Notes: generated by a model from the letters alone, not told the origin. 64,000 bases of DNA from Paenibacillus monticola (GCF_009664975.1 NZ_WJXB01000012.1:178564-242563), one strand, 5' to 3'; positions 1-8,855 are shown, numbered from the stretch's first letter. Translations and numbers: made by a program.

Positions 1-685
1 TCTCCTCGATATAGTTGCTCTCCAGCACACTGTCAAGCTTCGCTGCATCCAGCCTCCTCCGCAGTTCCTCCAGCACCTGCATATCGACAATTCCCTCCAT
101 GTACATGACCGCTACAGCGGTTTGCGTCTGCTCTCCCAGCTTTCTTTGCTCGATACGCAGCTTAGGGTTTTGGATTCTCCGCCGGACCAGAGCAGTATTC
201 TCCCGCAGAGATTCTGTGAATCCTTCTCGGGGGCCTCTTACCACAGACTGTGAGCTGGCTTCCTCGACGCCCCTTTGCTTCAGTGTCTCCGTTCCGACAG
301 AGAGGGTGATGGCTGCTCCTTCGATATAGATAATAGTGTTCCCGGACAATATCTCGGCCTCAATCTCCGAATAGGTCCGTGCTTCCCCCACTTTGCCGCT
401 CGTAAGGGTCCGTTCTTTCAGAATGTTTAGGCTTTCTTCCGGCTGATGGGGGTCTAGTTGCTCAAATAAGAACAAGTCTCTGTGAATGGCCTGAATCACA
501 AGCTGCGGATCTCCTAATCCTTCAATAAATATGATAGCGGCGGTGAAGGGGCCGAGTGTGATAAGCCTGTATATAATATCTGTGCTCTCGCCAAAGCGTA
601 TCTTCATGTCCTCTACAAAAAGAGCAAGTGAGTCGGGCAGTTTCTTCAGTGGCTTATCCGCTTGTTTTGGCTCAGGCAACTTCAT
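1..685 (-). CDS. Spore germination protein, GerA family (receptor subunit A), cut by window edge
   Basis: This is subunit A of a GerA-type nutrient germinant receptor, which sits in the spore inner membrane. About 228 N-terminal codons are present; the C-terminal membrane domain lies beyond the left edge. The family signature GPREGFTESLRENTALVRRR is seen at residues 151-170, inside the soluble N-terminal domain. Start choice: ATG at 685 has the aggagg box only 2 nt upstream, whereas TTG at 679 (third codon) has it 8 nt upstream and is probably the real start. A forespore-type promoter lies immediately upstream at 730-701. The gene is divergent from lonB, another forespore gene. Which receptor operon it belongs to cannot be told from this fragment. 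Confidence 0.9.
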   Translation of the reverse strand, partial: MKLPEPKQADKPLKKLPDSLALFVEDMKIRFGESTDIIYRLITLGPFTAAIIFIEGLGDPQLVIQAIHRDLFLFEQLDPHQPEESLNILKERTLTSGKVGEARTYSEIEAEILSGNTIIYIEGAAITLSVGTETLKQRGVEEASSQSVVRGPREGFTESLRENTALVRRRIQNPKLRIEQRKLGEQTQTAVAVMYMEGIVDMQVLEELRRRLDAAKLDSVLESNYIEE

Positions 686-700
686 CCCCTCCTGTCCGCT

Positions 701-730
701 AAGTATCTCCGCTTGTATAATTCTGTATGC
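701..730 (-). promoter_or_regulatory. Forespore (sigma G/F type) promoter for gerA
   Basis: On the minus strand GCATA (730-726), a 15-bp spacer and GGAGATACTT (710-701) match the sigma F/G consensus GYATA - 15 bp - GGNNANAHT at every fixed position. Transcription would start near 694, only a few bases before the ribosome binding site, so the leader is almost absent. GerA operons are classically sigma-G dependent, which fits. This is pattern matching only. Confidence 0.6.
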
Positions 731-734
731 AGGC

Positions 735-763
735 GTTTACTAATTACCGAAACGGCTATACTA
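735..763 (+). promoter_or_regulatory. Possible forespore (sigma F/G type) promoter for lonB
   Basis: GGCTATACTA at 754-763 matches the sigma F/G -10 form GGNNANAHT exactly. GTTTA at 735-739, 14 bp upstream, is a one-mismatch -35. B. subtilis lonB is a forespore (sigma F) gene, so the assignment is plausible, but the -35 is weak. Confidence 0.42.
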
Positions 764-820
764 CCTAGTAGTAGTCGAAGGTGTAAGAAGGTAGACCGAA
801 ACGAAACAGGAGGATGACCT

Positions 821-2530
821 ATGGAATTAAGTATATTGCTGATGATCGTGCAGCTCTTTTTCGCGCTGGTTATCGGCGTTTATTTTTGGAATCTGCTGCG
901 AGGACAAAAGAGCAATAAGACGGCAGTGGACCGAGAGTCGCGCAAGGAGCTCGAAAAGCTGCGGAAAATGCGGATGATCTCGTTGACCAAACCACTGTCG
1001 GAGAAGACTAGACCAGCATCAATTGGAGATATCGTTGGGCAGAAGGATGGCCTGCGAGCCTTAAAGGCAGCTCTATGCAGCGCCAATCCGCAGCATGTGA
1101 TTATCTACGGTCCTCCAGGGGTAGGGAAAACCGCTGCCGCACGTGTGGTTATGGAGGAAGCAAAGAAAAATACATTGTCTCCCTTCAAGAGCGATGCGAA
1201 GTTCACTGAGATTGATGCTACCACTGCCCGCTTCGATGAGCGCGGCATTGCCGATCCGCTAATCGGTTCGGTGCATGATCCAATCTATCAGGGAGCTGGG
1301 GCGATGGGAGTGGCAGGGGTGCCGCAGCCGAAACCCGGCGCCGTAACCAAAGCACATGGAGGAATATTGTTCCTTGATGAGATTGGAGAGCTTCATCCGA
1401 TTCAGATGAATAAGCTGCTTAAGGTGCTGGAAGATCGGAAGGTACTGCTGGAGAGTGCTTATTATAACTCAGAGGATAGTAATACACCTGCTTATATCCA
1501 TGATATTTTTCAGAATGGTCTGCCTGCGGATTTTCGGCTGGTCGGGGCAACTACGCGCTCACCGGACGAGATTTCGCCTGCGCTACGTTCACGCTGCATG
1601 GAGATCTATTTCCGTCCGCTGCTGCCGGATGAGATTGCGGTTATTGGTCGAGATGCAATACAAAAGATCGGCTTAAAACCGAGTCCGGAAGCTGTTATGG
1701 TAGTTCAGCAATATGCCACTAATGGCCGCGAGGCAGTCAATATGATTCAGCTGGCTGCGGGCCTGGCGCTGACAGAGCAGCGGGACACGCTTAACACTGC
1801 TGATGTTGAGTGGGTAGCGGGCAGCAGCCAGCTGCAGCTGCGTACGGAGCGCAAGATTCCGACTACACCGCAGATAGGGCTAGTTAATGGCCTCGCAGTA
1901 TACGGGCCCGGCATGGGAACACTGCTGGAAATTGAAGTGTCAGCCGCACCGGCTGCTAAAGGTCAGGGCAGGCTTAATGTGACCGGTGTAGTCGATGAAG
2001 AAGAGATTGGCGGGGGCTCACGCACGATTCGGCGAAAGAGTATGGCTAGAGGCTCTGTGGAGAATGTGCTGACCGTACTTCGCAGAATGAATTTGGAGCC
2101 GGACCGTTATGATCTGCATGTCAATTTTCCTGGTGGGACACCGATTGACGGGCCGTCGGCAGGAGTAGCTATGGCGGTGGCCATCGTTTCCGCAATCCGG
2201 GGCTTGCCGGTAGATAATACAGTAGCGATCACCGGGGAGATCGGCATCCATGGTCGGGTGAAACCAGTCGGAGGTGTTATTGCCAAGGTGGAGGCAGCCT
2301 TTCAAGCGGGAGCCACAACAGTGCTTATTCCAAAAGAAAATTGGCAGACGCTCTTTGCTGACCTCGCACCGCTACAGGTCATTCCAGTAGAGACCGTGGA
2401 GGAAGTGTTCCGCCACCTGTTTGGTGCTCACACCGCCGATGTGAGACTGCCTGCGGTGGCAGGAGAGACGTTCTCGACGGCGCCCTCACTTCTGAAGGCA
2501 GATGCTGCAGGCGAGACTGCAAAGGGTTGA
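821..2530 (+). CDS. lonB: ATP-dependent protease LonB (membrane-anchored, sporulation-associated)
   Basis: An AAA+ serine protease that degrades protein substrates, in B. subtilis mainly in the forespore. Residues 1-27 form a hydrophobic N-terminal segment that anchors it to the membrane. Walker A GPPGVGKT is at 97-104 and Walker B LFLDE at 183-187. The C-terminal Lon protease domain carries catalytic Ser447 in DGPSAG and Lys489 in GGVIAKV. The long Lon substrate-binding N-domain is absent, as expected for LonB, and 569 aa is close to the B. subtilis length. The AGGAGG box before ATG 821 is well placed. It precedes lon, as in B. subtilis, but has its own terminator and probably its own forespore promoter. 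Confidence 0.96.
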   Translation: MELSILLMIVQLFFALVIGVYFWNLLRGQKSNKTAVDRESRKELEKLRKMRMISLTKPLSEKTRPASIGDIVGQKDGLRALKAALCSANPQHVIIYGPPGVGKTAAARVVMEEAKKNTLSPFKSDAKFTEIDATTARFDERGIADPLIGSVHDPIYQGAGAMGVAGVPQPKPGAVTKAHGGILFLDEIGELHPIQMNKLLKVLEDRKVLLESAYYNSEDSNTPAYIHDIFQNGLPADFRLVGATTRSPDEISPALRSRCMEIYFRPLLPDEIAVIGRDAIQKIGLKPSPEAVMVVQQYATNGREAVNMIQLAAGLALTEQRDTLNTADVEWVAGSSQLQLRTERKIPTTPQIGLVNGLAVYGPGMGTLLEIEVSAAPAAKGQGRLNVTGVVDEEEIGGGSRTIRRKSMARGSVENVLTVLRRMNLEPDRYDLHVNFPGGTPIDGPSAGVAMAVAIVSAIRGLPVDNTVAITGEIGIHGRVKPVGGVIAKVEAAFQAGATTVLIPKENWQTLFADLAPLQVIPVETVEEVFRHLFGAHTADVRLPAVAGETFSTAPSLLKADAAGETAKG

Positions 2531-2550
2531 GCGACGATTTCATAAAGAGA

Positions 2551-2581
2551 AGCGGCAGGTCATCTGTCGCTTTCTTTTTTT
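2551..2581 (+). terminator. Rho-independent terminator after lonB
   Basis: An 8-bp stem AGCGGCAG / CTGTCGCT (one G-U pair) with a 5-nt loop is followed by TTCTTTTTTT. It separates lonB from lon. Confidence 0.8.
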
Positions 2582-2684
2582 GATGCATCGTACATTTTAA
2601 TATAGATTAGCCTGCTGAAGTACGATAAGATAAGACGTTGCCTCATAAGCCAATGGTCATAGTTGGATTAAAGGGGTGACCCTG

Positions 2685-2712
2685 TGGAGGCTTTGAGATT
2701 ATTAAAGCTCCA
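2685..2712 (+). other. Hairpin upstream of the lon promoter
   Basis: TGGAG(G)CTTT (2685-2694) pairs with AAAGCTCCA (2704-2712) apart from one bulged G, around a 9-nt AT-rich loop. No T-tract follows, so it does not look like a terminator. It lies just 5' of the inferred lon promoter. I see no CIRCE or CtsR operator in this interval. Role unknown. Confidence 0.4.
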
Positions 2713-2726
2713 TCTGTCGCGGCCCG

Positions 2727-2756
2727 TTGGTGTTTTGAGGCTGCTTTTGTTAGAAT
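2727..2756 (+). promoter_or_regulatory. Possible sigma-A promoter for lon
   Basis: TTGGTG (2727-2732), an 18-bp spacer and TAGAAT (2751-2756), 46 bp before the start codon. The -35 has two deviations. Confidence 0.45.
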
Positions 2757-2801
2757 GAGTACATATGACACTACTTAAGAACCATGGGAGGTGCGAAAGC
2801 G

Positions 2802-5201
2802 ATGATACCCAACAAATCCAAAGGTCGTCGTTTTCCTTTATTGCCGCTTAGAGGTCTTCTTGTGTACCCTAGCATGGTTCTTCACCTAGATGTGGGACGC
2901 GAGAAATCAGTTCGGGCGCTGGAAAAAGCTATGGTTGAAGATAACTTAATTCTCCTCTGTTCTCAGTCAGAAGTTAATATTGAAGAACCGGGACAGGAAG
3001 ATATATTTCGAGTCGGTACCGTTGCTAACGTACGGCAGATGCTGAAGCTGCCCAATGGCACGATTCGTGTGCTGGTAGAGGGTGTGGAACGGGCCGAAAT
3101 TCTTCATTATACGGATAATGAGGAATTCTATGAGGTCATGGCGCGTGAGCTGCCGGAAGAAGAAGGCGGTGACCAGGAGAGTGACGCATTAATGCGTTCT
3201 GTTCTGAATCAGTTCGAGCACTATATCACTTTGTCCAAGAAGGTTACACCGGAGACGCTGGCTGCTGTATCGGATATCGAAGAGCCGGGCCGGCTTGCCG
3301 ATGTGATTACGAGTCATTTGGCGCTGAAGATTAAGGATAAGCAGGAGATTCTGGAGACGATCGATGTTCGCAAGCGTCTAGAGAAGCTGCTAGATATTCT
3401 AAATAACGAGCGTGAGGTGCTGGAACTCGAGCGTAAGATTAACCAGCGTGTGAAGAAGCAGATGGAAAAGACGCAGAAGGAATATTATTTGCGTGAACAG
3501 ATGAAAGCCATTCAGAAAGAGCTGGGCGAGAAGGAAGGCCGGGCTGGAGAAGCCGAAGAGCTGCGGGCTCAGATGGAAGAGAAGGATATGCCGGAACGCG
3601 TGAAAGAGAAGATTGAGAAGGAAATCGACCGTCTGGAAAAAATGCCGGCAAGCTCGGCTGAAGGTGGCGTTATCCGTAATTATGTGGACTGGCTGCTGTC
3701 TCTCCCTTGGAGTGAATGGACCGAGGATGATCTGGATATTCAGAAGGCGGAGCAAGTGCTGGATGCAGATCATTATGGACTGGAGAAGCCGAAGGAACGT
3801 GTGCTGGAATATCTCGCTGTTCAGAAGCTGGTCAAGCAGCTTAAAGGACCAATTCTATGTCTGGTAGGACCTCCTGGTGTCGGTAAAACATCACTGGCTC
3901 GTTCTATCGCCCGTTCACTGGATCGTAAATTTGTCCGCATCTCGCTCGGGGGTGTACGGGACGAGGCAGAGATTCGTGGTCACCGCCGTACCTATGTAGG
4001 TGCGATGCCTGGCCGGATTATCCAAGGCATGAAGACAGCGGGGACAATTAATCCCGTCTTCCTGCTGGATGAGATTGATAAGATGGCGGCAGATTTCCGC
4101 GGCGATCCTTCAGCAGCGCTGCTGGAAGTGCTCGATCCAGAGCAGAACAATACGTTCAGCGACCATTTTATCGAGTTACCATTCGATTTGTCGAACGTCA
4201 TGTTCGTGACGACAGCCAATGCTGTGCATAACATCCCGCGTCCTTTGCTGGACCGGATGGAAATGCTGTACATTCCCGGTTATACGGAACTGGAGAAGTT
4301 GCAGATTGCCAGTCGTTATCTGCTGCCGAAACAGAGAAAGGGCCACGGACTTGAGGAAGAACAGTTGACGATCAAGGACGACACCCTGCTGCGTATAGTC
4401 CGTGAATACACTCGGGAATCCGGTGTGCGTAATCTCGAACAACAGATTGCGGCCTTATGCCGCAAAGCCGCCAAGCAGATCGTTTCCAATGAGAAAGAAG
4501 CAGTGACCATTCTACCCGACGATATCAAGGATTACCTTGGTGCATCGAAGTACCGGTACGGCATGGCGGAGCTGGAGGATCAGATCGGTACCGTGACCGG
4601 GCTGGCCTGGACTGAGGTCGGTGGCGATACGCTATTGATCGAAGTAACTGTTGTGCAGGGTACCGGCAAGCTGACGCTTACTGGCCAGCTTGGTGATGTC
4701 ATGAAGGAATCAGCACAGGCGGCCTTCAGTTATACTCGTTCGAAGGCCGAGGAGTTAGGGCTGCAGCCTGATTTTTATGAGAAAATTGATATTCATATCC
4801 ACATTCCCGAGGGAGCGATTCCGAAGGATGGTCCGTCCGCAGGGATTACGATTGCTACAGCCTTGATCTCCGCACTGACGAAACGTTATGTCTCGAAGGA
4901 TGTGGCCATGACTGGAGAGATCACCTTGCGCGGACGTGTATTGCCTATCGGAGGCTTGAAAGAGAAGATTCTAGCAGCCCACCGGGCTGGATACAAGAAG
5001 ATCCTGCTTCCCAAGGATAATGAGCGCGATCTGAAGGAAATACCAGAGAGTGTACGTAATGATATGGAGTTTGTCCCAGTATCCCATATGGATCAGGTAT
5101 TGCTGCACGCGCTTGTAGATCACCAGGAACACAAGGAACTTAAGAAACACCAAGAACATCATATCGAGATTAGCATTGAGCCACCTAGCAGTGTGCATTA
5201 G
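2802..5201 (+). CDS. lon: ATP-dependent protease La (LonA)
   Basis: Cytosolic AAA+ Lon protease that degrades misfolded and regulatory proteins. Domain order: N-terminal substrate-binding domain starting FPLLPLRGLLVYPSMVLHL, a coiled-coil stretch at about 180-280, an ATPase with Walker A GPPGVGKT at 356-363, and a protease domain with catalytic Ser679 (DGPSAG) and Lys722 (GGLKEK), the same numbers as E. coli Lon. Start choice: an in-frame ATG at 2784 overlaps the GGGAGGTG ribosome binding site, so the ATG at 2802, 8 nt downstream of it, is the likely start, giving 799 aa. engB follows after 12 bp, so the two are probably co-transcribed. Confidence 0.97.
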   Translation: MIPNKSKGRRFPLLPLRGLLVYPSMVLHLDVGREKSVRALEKAMVEDNLILLCSQSEVNIEEPGQEDIFRVGTVANVRQMLKLPNGTIRVLVEGVERAEILHYTDNEEFYEVMARELPEEEGGDQESDALMRSVLNQFEHYITLSKKVTPETLAAVSDIEEPGRLADVITSHLALKIKDKQEILETIDVRKRLEKLLDILNNEREVLELERKINQRVKKQMEKTQKEYYLREQMKAIQKELGEKEGRAGEAEELRAQMEEKDMPERVKEKIEKEIDRLEKMPASSAEGGVIRNYVDWLLSLPWSEWTEDDLDIQKAEQVLDADHYGLEKPKERVLEYLAVQKLVKQLKGPILCLVGPPGVGKTSLARSIARSLDRKFVRISLGGVRDEAEIRGHRRTYVGAMPGRIIQGMKTAGTINPVFLLDEIDKMAADFRGDPSAALLEVLDPEQNNTFSDHFIELPFDLSNVMFVTTANAVHNIPRPLLDRMEMLYIPGYTELEKLQIASRYLLPKQRKGHGLEEEQLTIKDDTLLRIVREYTRESGVRNLEQQIAALCRKAAKQIVSNEKEAVTILPDDIKDYLGASKYRYGMAELEDQIGTVTGLAWTEVGGDTLLIEVTVVQGTGKLTLTGQLGDVMKESAQAAFSYTRSKAEELGLQPDFYEKIDIHIHIPEGAIPKDGPSAGITIATALISALTKRYVSKDVAMTGEITLRGRVLPIGGLKEKILAAHRAGYKKILLPKDNERDLKEIPESVRNDMEFVPVSHMDQVLLHALVDHQEHKELKKHQEHHIEISIEPPSSVH

Positions 5202-5213
5202 AAAGGAAGACCT

Positions 5214-5870
5214 ATGAAAGTAAACAGTTCCGATTTCATAATCAGCGCCGTCGGCCCTGATCAATACCCTGATGATGGCCTGCCGGAGATTGCTCTGGCA
5301 GGGCGCTCCAACGTAGGGAAATCCTCCCTAATCAACAAGATGATTAACCGCAAGAATCTGGCCCGGACAAGCTCCACTCCGGGTAAGACACAGCATATGA
5401 ACTATTACCTTATCAATGAATTAATGTATTTCGTCGATTTTCCTGGTTACGGCTATGCCAAAGTATCCAAGACGCAGCGTGCATCCTGGGGCAAAATGGT
5501 CGAGAAATATATGTCCGAGCGTGAGACGTTGAGACTTGTGTTGCTCATTGTAGATCTTCGCCATCCGCCGAGTGCCAATGACAAGATGATGTTCGATTGG
5601 CTAAAGCATTATGATCTTCCAATGTGTGTAGTGGCTACCAAGGCCGACAAAATTCCAAAGACCCGTTGGGACAAACATATTAAGATCATGAAGCAGGGGC
5701 TTGGTGTGCTTCCAGGAGATAACTTTATACCCTTCTCTGCGGAGATTGGTCTGGGCAAGGATGCGTTATGGGAATTAGTCGATGGCTACATTGTACCTGA
5801 CGCAGAAGAGGCTTCAGGAGTGAACGAGGACGAGGATCCGGTGGTTCAGGAAGCTGGAGACGAAGCTTAA
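5214..5870 (+). CDS. engB: Ribosome biogenesis GTPase YsxC/YihA (EngB)
   Basis: Essential small GTPase that binds the maturing 50S subunit. Visible GTPase motifs are G1 GRSNVGKS at 30-37, G3 DFPGYGYA and G4 TKADK. At 218 aa it is about 20 residues longer than B. subtilis YsxC because of an acidic C-terminal tail (EEASGVNEDEDPVVQEAGDEA region). AAGGAAG precedes the ATG, and the gene lies 12 bp after lon, an arrangement conserved in Bacilli. Confidence 0.96.
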   Translation: MKVNSSDFIISAVGPDQYPDDGLPEIALAGRSNVGKSSLINKMINRKNLARTSSTPGKTQHMNYYLINELMYFVDFPGYGYAKVSKTQRASWGKMVEKYMSERETLRLVLLIVDLRHPPSANDKMMFDWLKHYDLPMCVVATKADKIPKTRWDKHIKIMKQGLGVLPGDNFIPFSAEIGLGKDALWELVDGYIVPDAEEASGVNEDEDPVVQEAGDEA

Positions 5871-5897
5871 GTACGGAATTCCCAGTGAACTAGCTAG

Positions 5898-5913
5898 GGA
5901 TAACGCGTTATCC
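5898..5913. repeat. Perfect 16-bp palindrome downstream of engB
   Basis: GGATAACGCGTTATCC reads identically on both strands, with partial extension allowing one bulge. No T-run follows on either side, so a terminator is doubtful; a dimeric protein-binding site is possible. It lies in the 207-bp gap between engB and the next gene. Confidence 0.45.
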
Positions 5914-6033
5914 TAACAGAATAGTGAGTAAGTGTTATGAATTGGCTAGCTGAACCGTAATCCTCCCGTTTTAAGATCAATTATGGGGGAATTTCATAAT
6001 CCTTCATAAGAGAAATGAAAAGGCACTTCATTG

Positions 6034-6039
6034 TATAAT
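6034..6039 (+). promoter_or_regulatory. Candidate -10 box for the 6078 gene
   Basis: Consensus TATAAT lies 38 bp before the start codon. No convincing -35 is seen at 16-18 bp upstream, so another factor or a weak promoter is possible. Confidence 0.4.
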
Positions 6040-6077
6040 CATGCTATTAGATTGTTACAAAGAATTGAGGGATTGTT

Positions 6078-6665
6078 ATGGCTCAGCGATTAGCTACGGA
6101 ATATGTAAATGCTACTTTGCAAATGACAGAATTTCAATTGAACCAGTTCCTGCTTTCGGCAGATACTTGTTATATTAGTCACCGTGTGAAGGTGCTAGGT
6201 GGCGGAGAACAGGAGATTGTGCTGGAGGCTGCTGCGGGAGAGGAAGTTCACTTGTCCTTTGAACGCAAAGGAAATATTTACGTCTGTGCGCTGTCCTGCC
6301 AGGTGGTGAATCCTCATCTGAATAACGCAGTCCGCAAGCTATTCATTACTTACAAGGGCACCGGAACGGTGAACAGAATTTATAAAGGATTCACAATGAT
6401 GTATTATTATGAGCAAGGCTCGGTCCGCCGAATCTCGGAGCTTACACAGAACGGTTGCAAGATGGTGTATCAGCATAAGCAATCCATGGCCGAGATGAGA
6501 CGGCTCTATCAATCCGAGGCTGTAGAGCGGGAGATTGAGGAATTGCGCCGTAAGATCAATGTATTACTTGATATGCGGAATGTTAGGTATCTGGAAACCG
6601 AGCTCATAGAAATTGACTGTGATTTGCAGATTATAGCTCAGCGTTTATTTCAGCTGGAAGCTTAG
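6078..6665 (+). CDS. Conserved protein of unknown function (195 aa)
   Basis: I do not recognise a characterised family. The protein is soluble, with no signal peptide or membrane segment. An N-terminal part rich in beta-type sequence (residues 1-125) ends in a charged, probably helical or coiled-coil tail (about 140-195, EAVEREIEELRRKINVLLDMR). There are four Cys but no metal-binding CxxC pattern. GAGGGA precedes the ATG, codon use matches its neighbours, and a strong terminator follows at 6692, so it is a real monocistronic gene. My recollection is that similar proteins follow engB in Paenibacillus genomes, sometimes with an unsupported non-ribosomal peptide synthetase label. Nothing in the sequence supports an NRPS function. 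Confidence 0.85.
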   Translation: MAQRLATEYVNATLQMTEFQLNQFLLSADTCYISHRVKVLGGGEQEIVLEAAAGEEVHLSFERKGNIYVCALSCQVVNPHLNNAVRKLFITYKGTGTVNRIYKGFTMMYYYEQGSVRRISELTQNGCKMVYQHKQSMAEMRRLYQSEAVEREIEELRRKINVLLDMRNVRYLETELIEIDCDLQIIAQRLFQLEA

Positions 6666-6691
6666 GTTTAAGAACTTGTGTCATCCAAAAG

Positions 6692-6728
6692 AGCAATCAT
6701 TTCCTGGTGAAATGGTTGCTTTTTTTTG
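6692..6728 (+). terminator. Strong Rho-independent terminator
   Basis: A 12-bp stem (AGCAATCATTTC / GAAATGGTTGCT, one G-U), 5-nt loop and 8 T residues. The next 220 bp up to the minus-strand acyltransferase contain nothing I can support. Confidence 0.9.
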
Positions 6729-6955
6729 TTATAAGGTGAGCTTCCAACTGCTGTCTGTCTTATGCTGTATATCGAATCGACTCCAATTCCCTGTTGTACC
6801 TCTCCCCCGTATTAACCGAGTGCCGTTTGAAAGCAGGAGTAGACTTAGCAGCACTCTGTACACTTATTCTGGGGAAATGAATCGAAACACGCTTCACGCC
6901 TTCGTCAAACCCTTGACCACGAAGCCTTAGGCTATCGATGGACAGGGGTTCTTCT

Positions 6956-8011
6956 TTATTTCGCAGGAAGATCAACGTTTGCTTGGGGTTTCTGTTGTGT
7001 AAACCGTGAAATCAAACCAGTAACTATCTTTTTTAATACAATGGCTAGTAACAATGTAAGGATAAAACAAATGATATTTAGGAGTAGATCATTCATATTA
7101 ATGTCCTGCCTTTGACGGATCATTGTGGCCAGTTTTAGAACTCTTTCATGGATCAGATAGATCTCAAGACTATGAGTACCGCAGAAAGATAAGAATCTAA
7201 ATTTCATACTAGGAAGTCCTGAAAGGATTTGTAAAAAAACTGCTGCGAACATACATAAGGGAAGTGTGATTATGATAAACGGATACCACCAGAGACCAAA
7301 GGTCCATAAATAATCAGTGAAATATTTCTGGATCACTGCTAATAGTGCCAAACCTAAAATCAGCATTACAATATGCAGTATTAAATGTTGTTTGGTGAAT
7401 TTCTTGTTCTTGTCGACAAAATACCCAATTAAAATACCGATGAAGAAAATTGGAATTCTCACAGTGAGAATAAGTAAATACGATAATGCTGTGGAACTTA
7501 TTATTAAGCTAAGTATTACTCCAATTAAACCGGCAATCGTAACGGTAACATACTTGTTGTAGGTAGTGAAAAAACGCATGAATAGGGGTGTAATCAAATA
7601 GAGAACTAAAATTGCCGGAACATACCAATCAAATCGGTTGGCTGAATTCAACCAGAAACTTAAGGTAGTTAAATTCAAAAACATCTCAGTAACTGACATT
7701 TCGCCAAAATATAAGTAAAGGAGACAAGTAATCAGTACAACGGGTAGATACGTTGGGATAATCCGTTCCAGTCGCCTCTTGTAGAAAGTTATAACATTTA
7801 CCTTAGTAGACTTCTGATAGGCGTAGTATAGTCCTAAACCAGAGAGCATCAGGAATACATCTACTCCTCCATATCCAATGGACTTAATGGGGTCAAGAAC
7901 GGGGACAAATGATAAGTGGATGGTCAAGTGATAAAATACAACCCATAAAATTGCAAGTCCCATAAGTTGAGTACGATAGGTACTAATGAGCTTATAATTG
8001 AAATATTTCAT
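6956..8011 (-). CDS. Acyltransferase family 3 membrane protein
   Basis: Integral membrane acyltransferase of the type that O-acetylates surface or exported sugars. About ten hydrophobic segments span 351 aa. The N-terminal pattern GLAILWVVFYHLTIHLS carries the family's conserved His in TM1, and GGVDVFLMLSGLG matches the usual FFxxSGF region. The C-terminus is short and basic. GGGGGG lies 5 nt before the ATG. It is followed on the left by the terminator of the 6078 gene in the opposite direction. Substrate unknown; no polysaccharide cluster is visible here. Codon use is more AT-rich than the flanking lon and hem genes, which suggests accessory or acquired origin. Confidence 0.85.
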   Translation of the reverse strand: MKYFNYKLISTYRTQLMGLAILWVVFYHLTIHLSFVPVLDPIKSIGYGGVDVFLMLSGLGLYYAYQKSTKVNVITFYKRRLERIIPTYLPVVLITCLLYLYFGEMSVTEMFLNLTTLSFWLNSANRFDWYVPAILVLYLITPLFMRFFTTYNKYVTVTIAGLIGVILSLIISSTALSYLLILTVRIPIFFIGILIGYFVDKNKKFTKQHLILHIVMLILGLALLAVIQKYFTDYLWTFGLWWYPFIIITLPLCMFAAVFLQILSGLPSMKFRFLSFCGTHSLEIYLIHERVLKLATMIRQRQDINMNDLLLNIICFILTLLLAIVLKKIVTGLISRFTQQKPQANVDLPAK

Positions 8012-8130
8012 TGAATCCCCCCATTCGACAATATATTAGGTAGATATTAAATACTAAATTTTCCTTTGTCAACATAAATAATCCAATAAAAATTGAAGCA
8101 TTACAGTGTCAACCCGCTTTTCTTACACTA

Positions 8131-8816
8131 TTGTGTGATGGAAAGTTAGCAATTAACCCATCTACTACTATTTATGATTATTCATTAGACGTTATCAAAG
8201 GAATTAGCTGTATCTTGATGATTATTGCCCATGTTCCTCTGAAAGCGATTCTGTTCACAGAGACAACGGGTTTCACCTATTTCCCTTGGATGTTTGCCTT
8301 TTTGGCAGGAATCTTCGCATATAAATGCAACAATATCTTTAATCTTATTGGATCTCTGGCTGCTGGCTTACTGCTAGCCCTTTCTCTAATGGGATTGAAT
8401 ATTTTCTTTTCACCTTAACGATCTTATTTGGGACCTTTTATGTCTTCAGATGGAAGAAAAATTATTCCTCACGCAGCCCTATTATATTTTTCGGGAAGCA
8501 CTCGTTCCTATTCTTGTTTACCCATCTCTTCTTTATATTAACCTTTGACTGGTTAGGACTAAGCGATCTATACATTCTGGCGGTGTGGTGTTTGGTCTTT
8601 GTATGTACGTATGCCGCAATGATAATCCTGCTGTGGCTTAACCGATATATTGAACGCTATTTTGAATATCTGTTCCTGTGGATTCTTATCGTCATTGCAA
8701 CTGTATCTATCCCGCTAATCATCTCTAATGCGCAGTTAATCATTCTATCAGAGGCGTTTATAGGTGTCCTGTTTTCCTTGAATTATAAGAAGCTGTCTAA
8801 ACTCATGCCCACATAA
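8131..8816 (+). pseudogene. Decayed or frameshifted polytopic membrane protein
   Basis: Two open stretches on the plus strand read as one membrane protein in different frames. The first (8131-8418) carries YDYSLDVIKGISCILMIIAH and FAFLAGIFAY, resembling the N-terminus of acyltransferase or heparan-glucosaminide acetyltransferase-like families. The second is open from about 8403 to 8816, reads on through FFGKHSFLFLFTHLFF and LFLWILIVIATVSIPLII, and ends at TAA. The switch falls near 8400-8418. The first part opens with a TTG lacking a ribosome binding site, so the 5' end may also be lost. A sequencing error at the switch is possible. Its position between two acyltransferase genes suggests a degraded family member. 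Confidence 0.5.
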
Positions 8817-8822
8817 CAAACA

Positions 8823-8842
8823 GCCCTGCCACAAGGCAGGGC
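8823..8842 (-). terminator. Terminator hairpin between convergent genes
   Basis: GCCCTGCC / GGCAGGGC with a 4-nt loop, perfect 8-bp stem. Reading minus, TGTTTGTT follows, so it mainly terminates the 8856-9947 gene; it may also stop plus-strand transcripts. Confidence 0.7.
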
Positions 8843-8855
8843 GGGAACCCACATC

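Noticed and set aside
6676..6930. 84-codon plus-strand frame after the 6692 terminator
   Set aside because: Begins within the terminator hairpin and has no ribosome binding site or recognisable domain.
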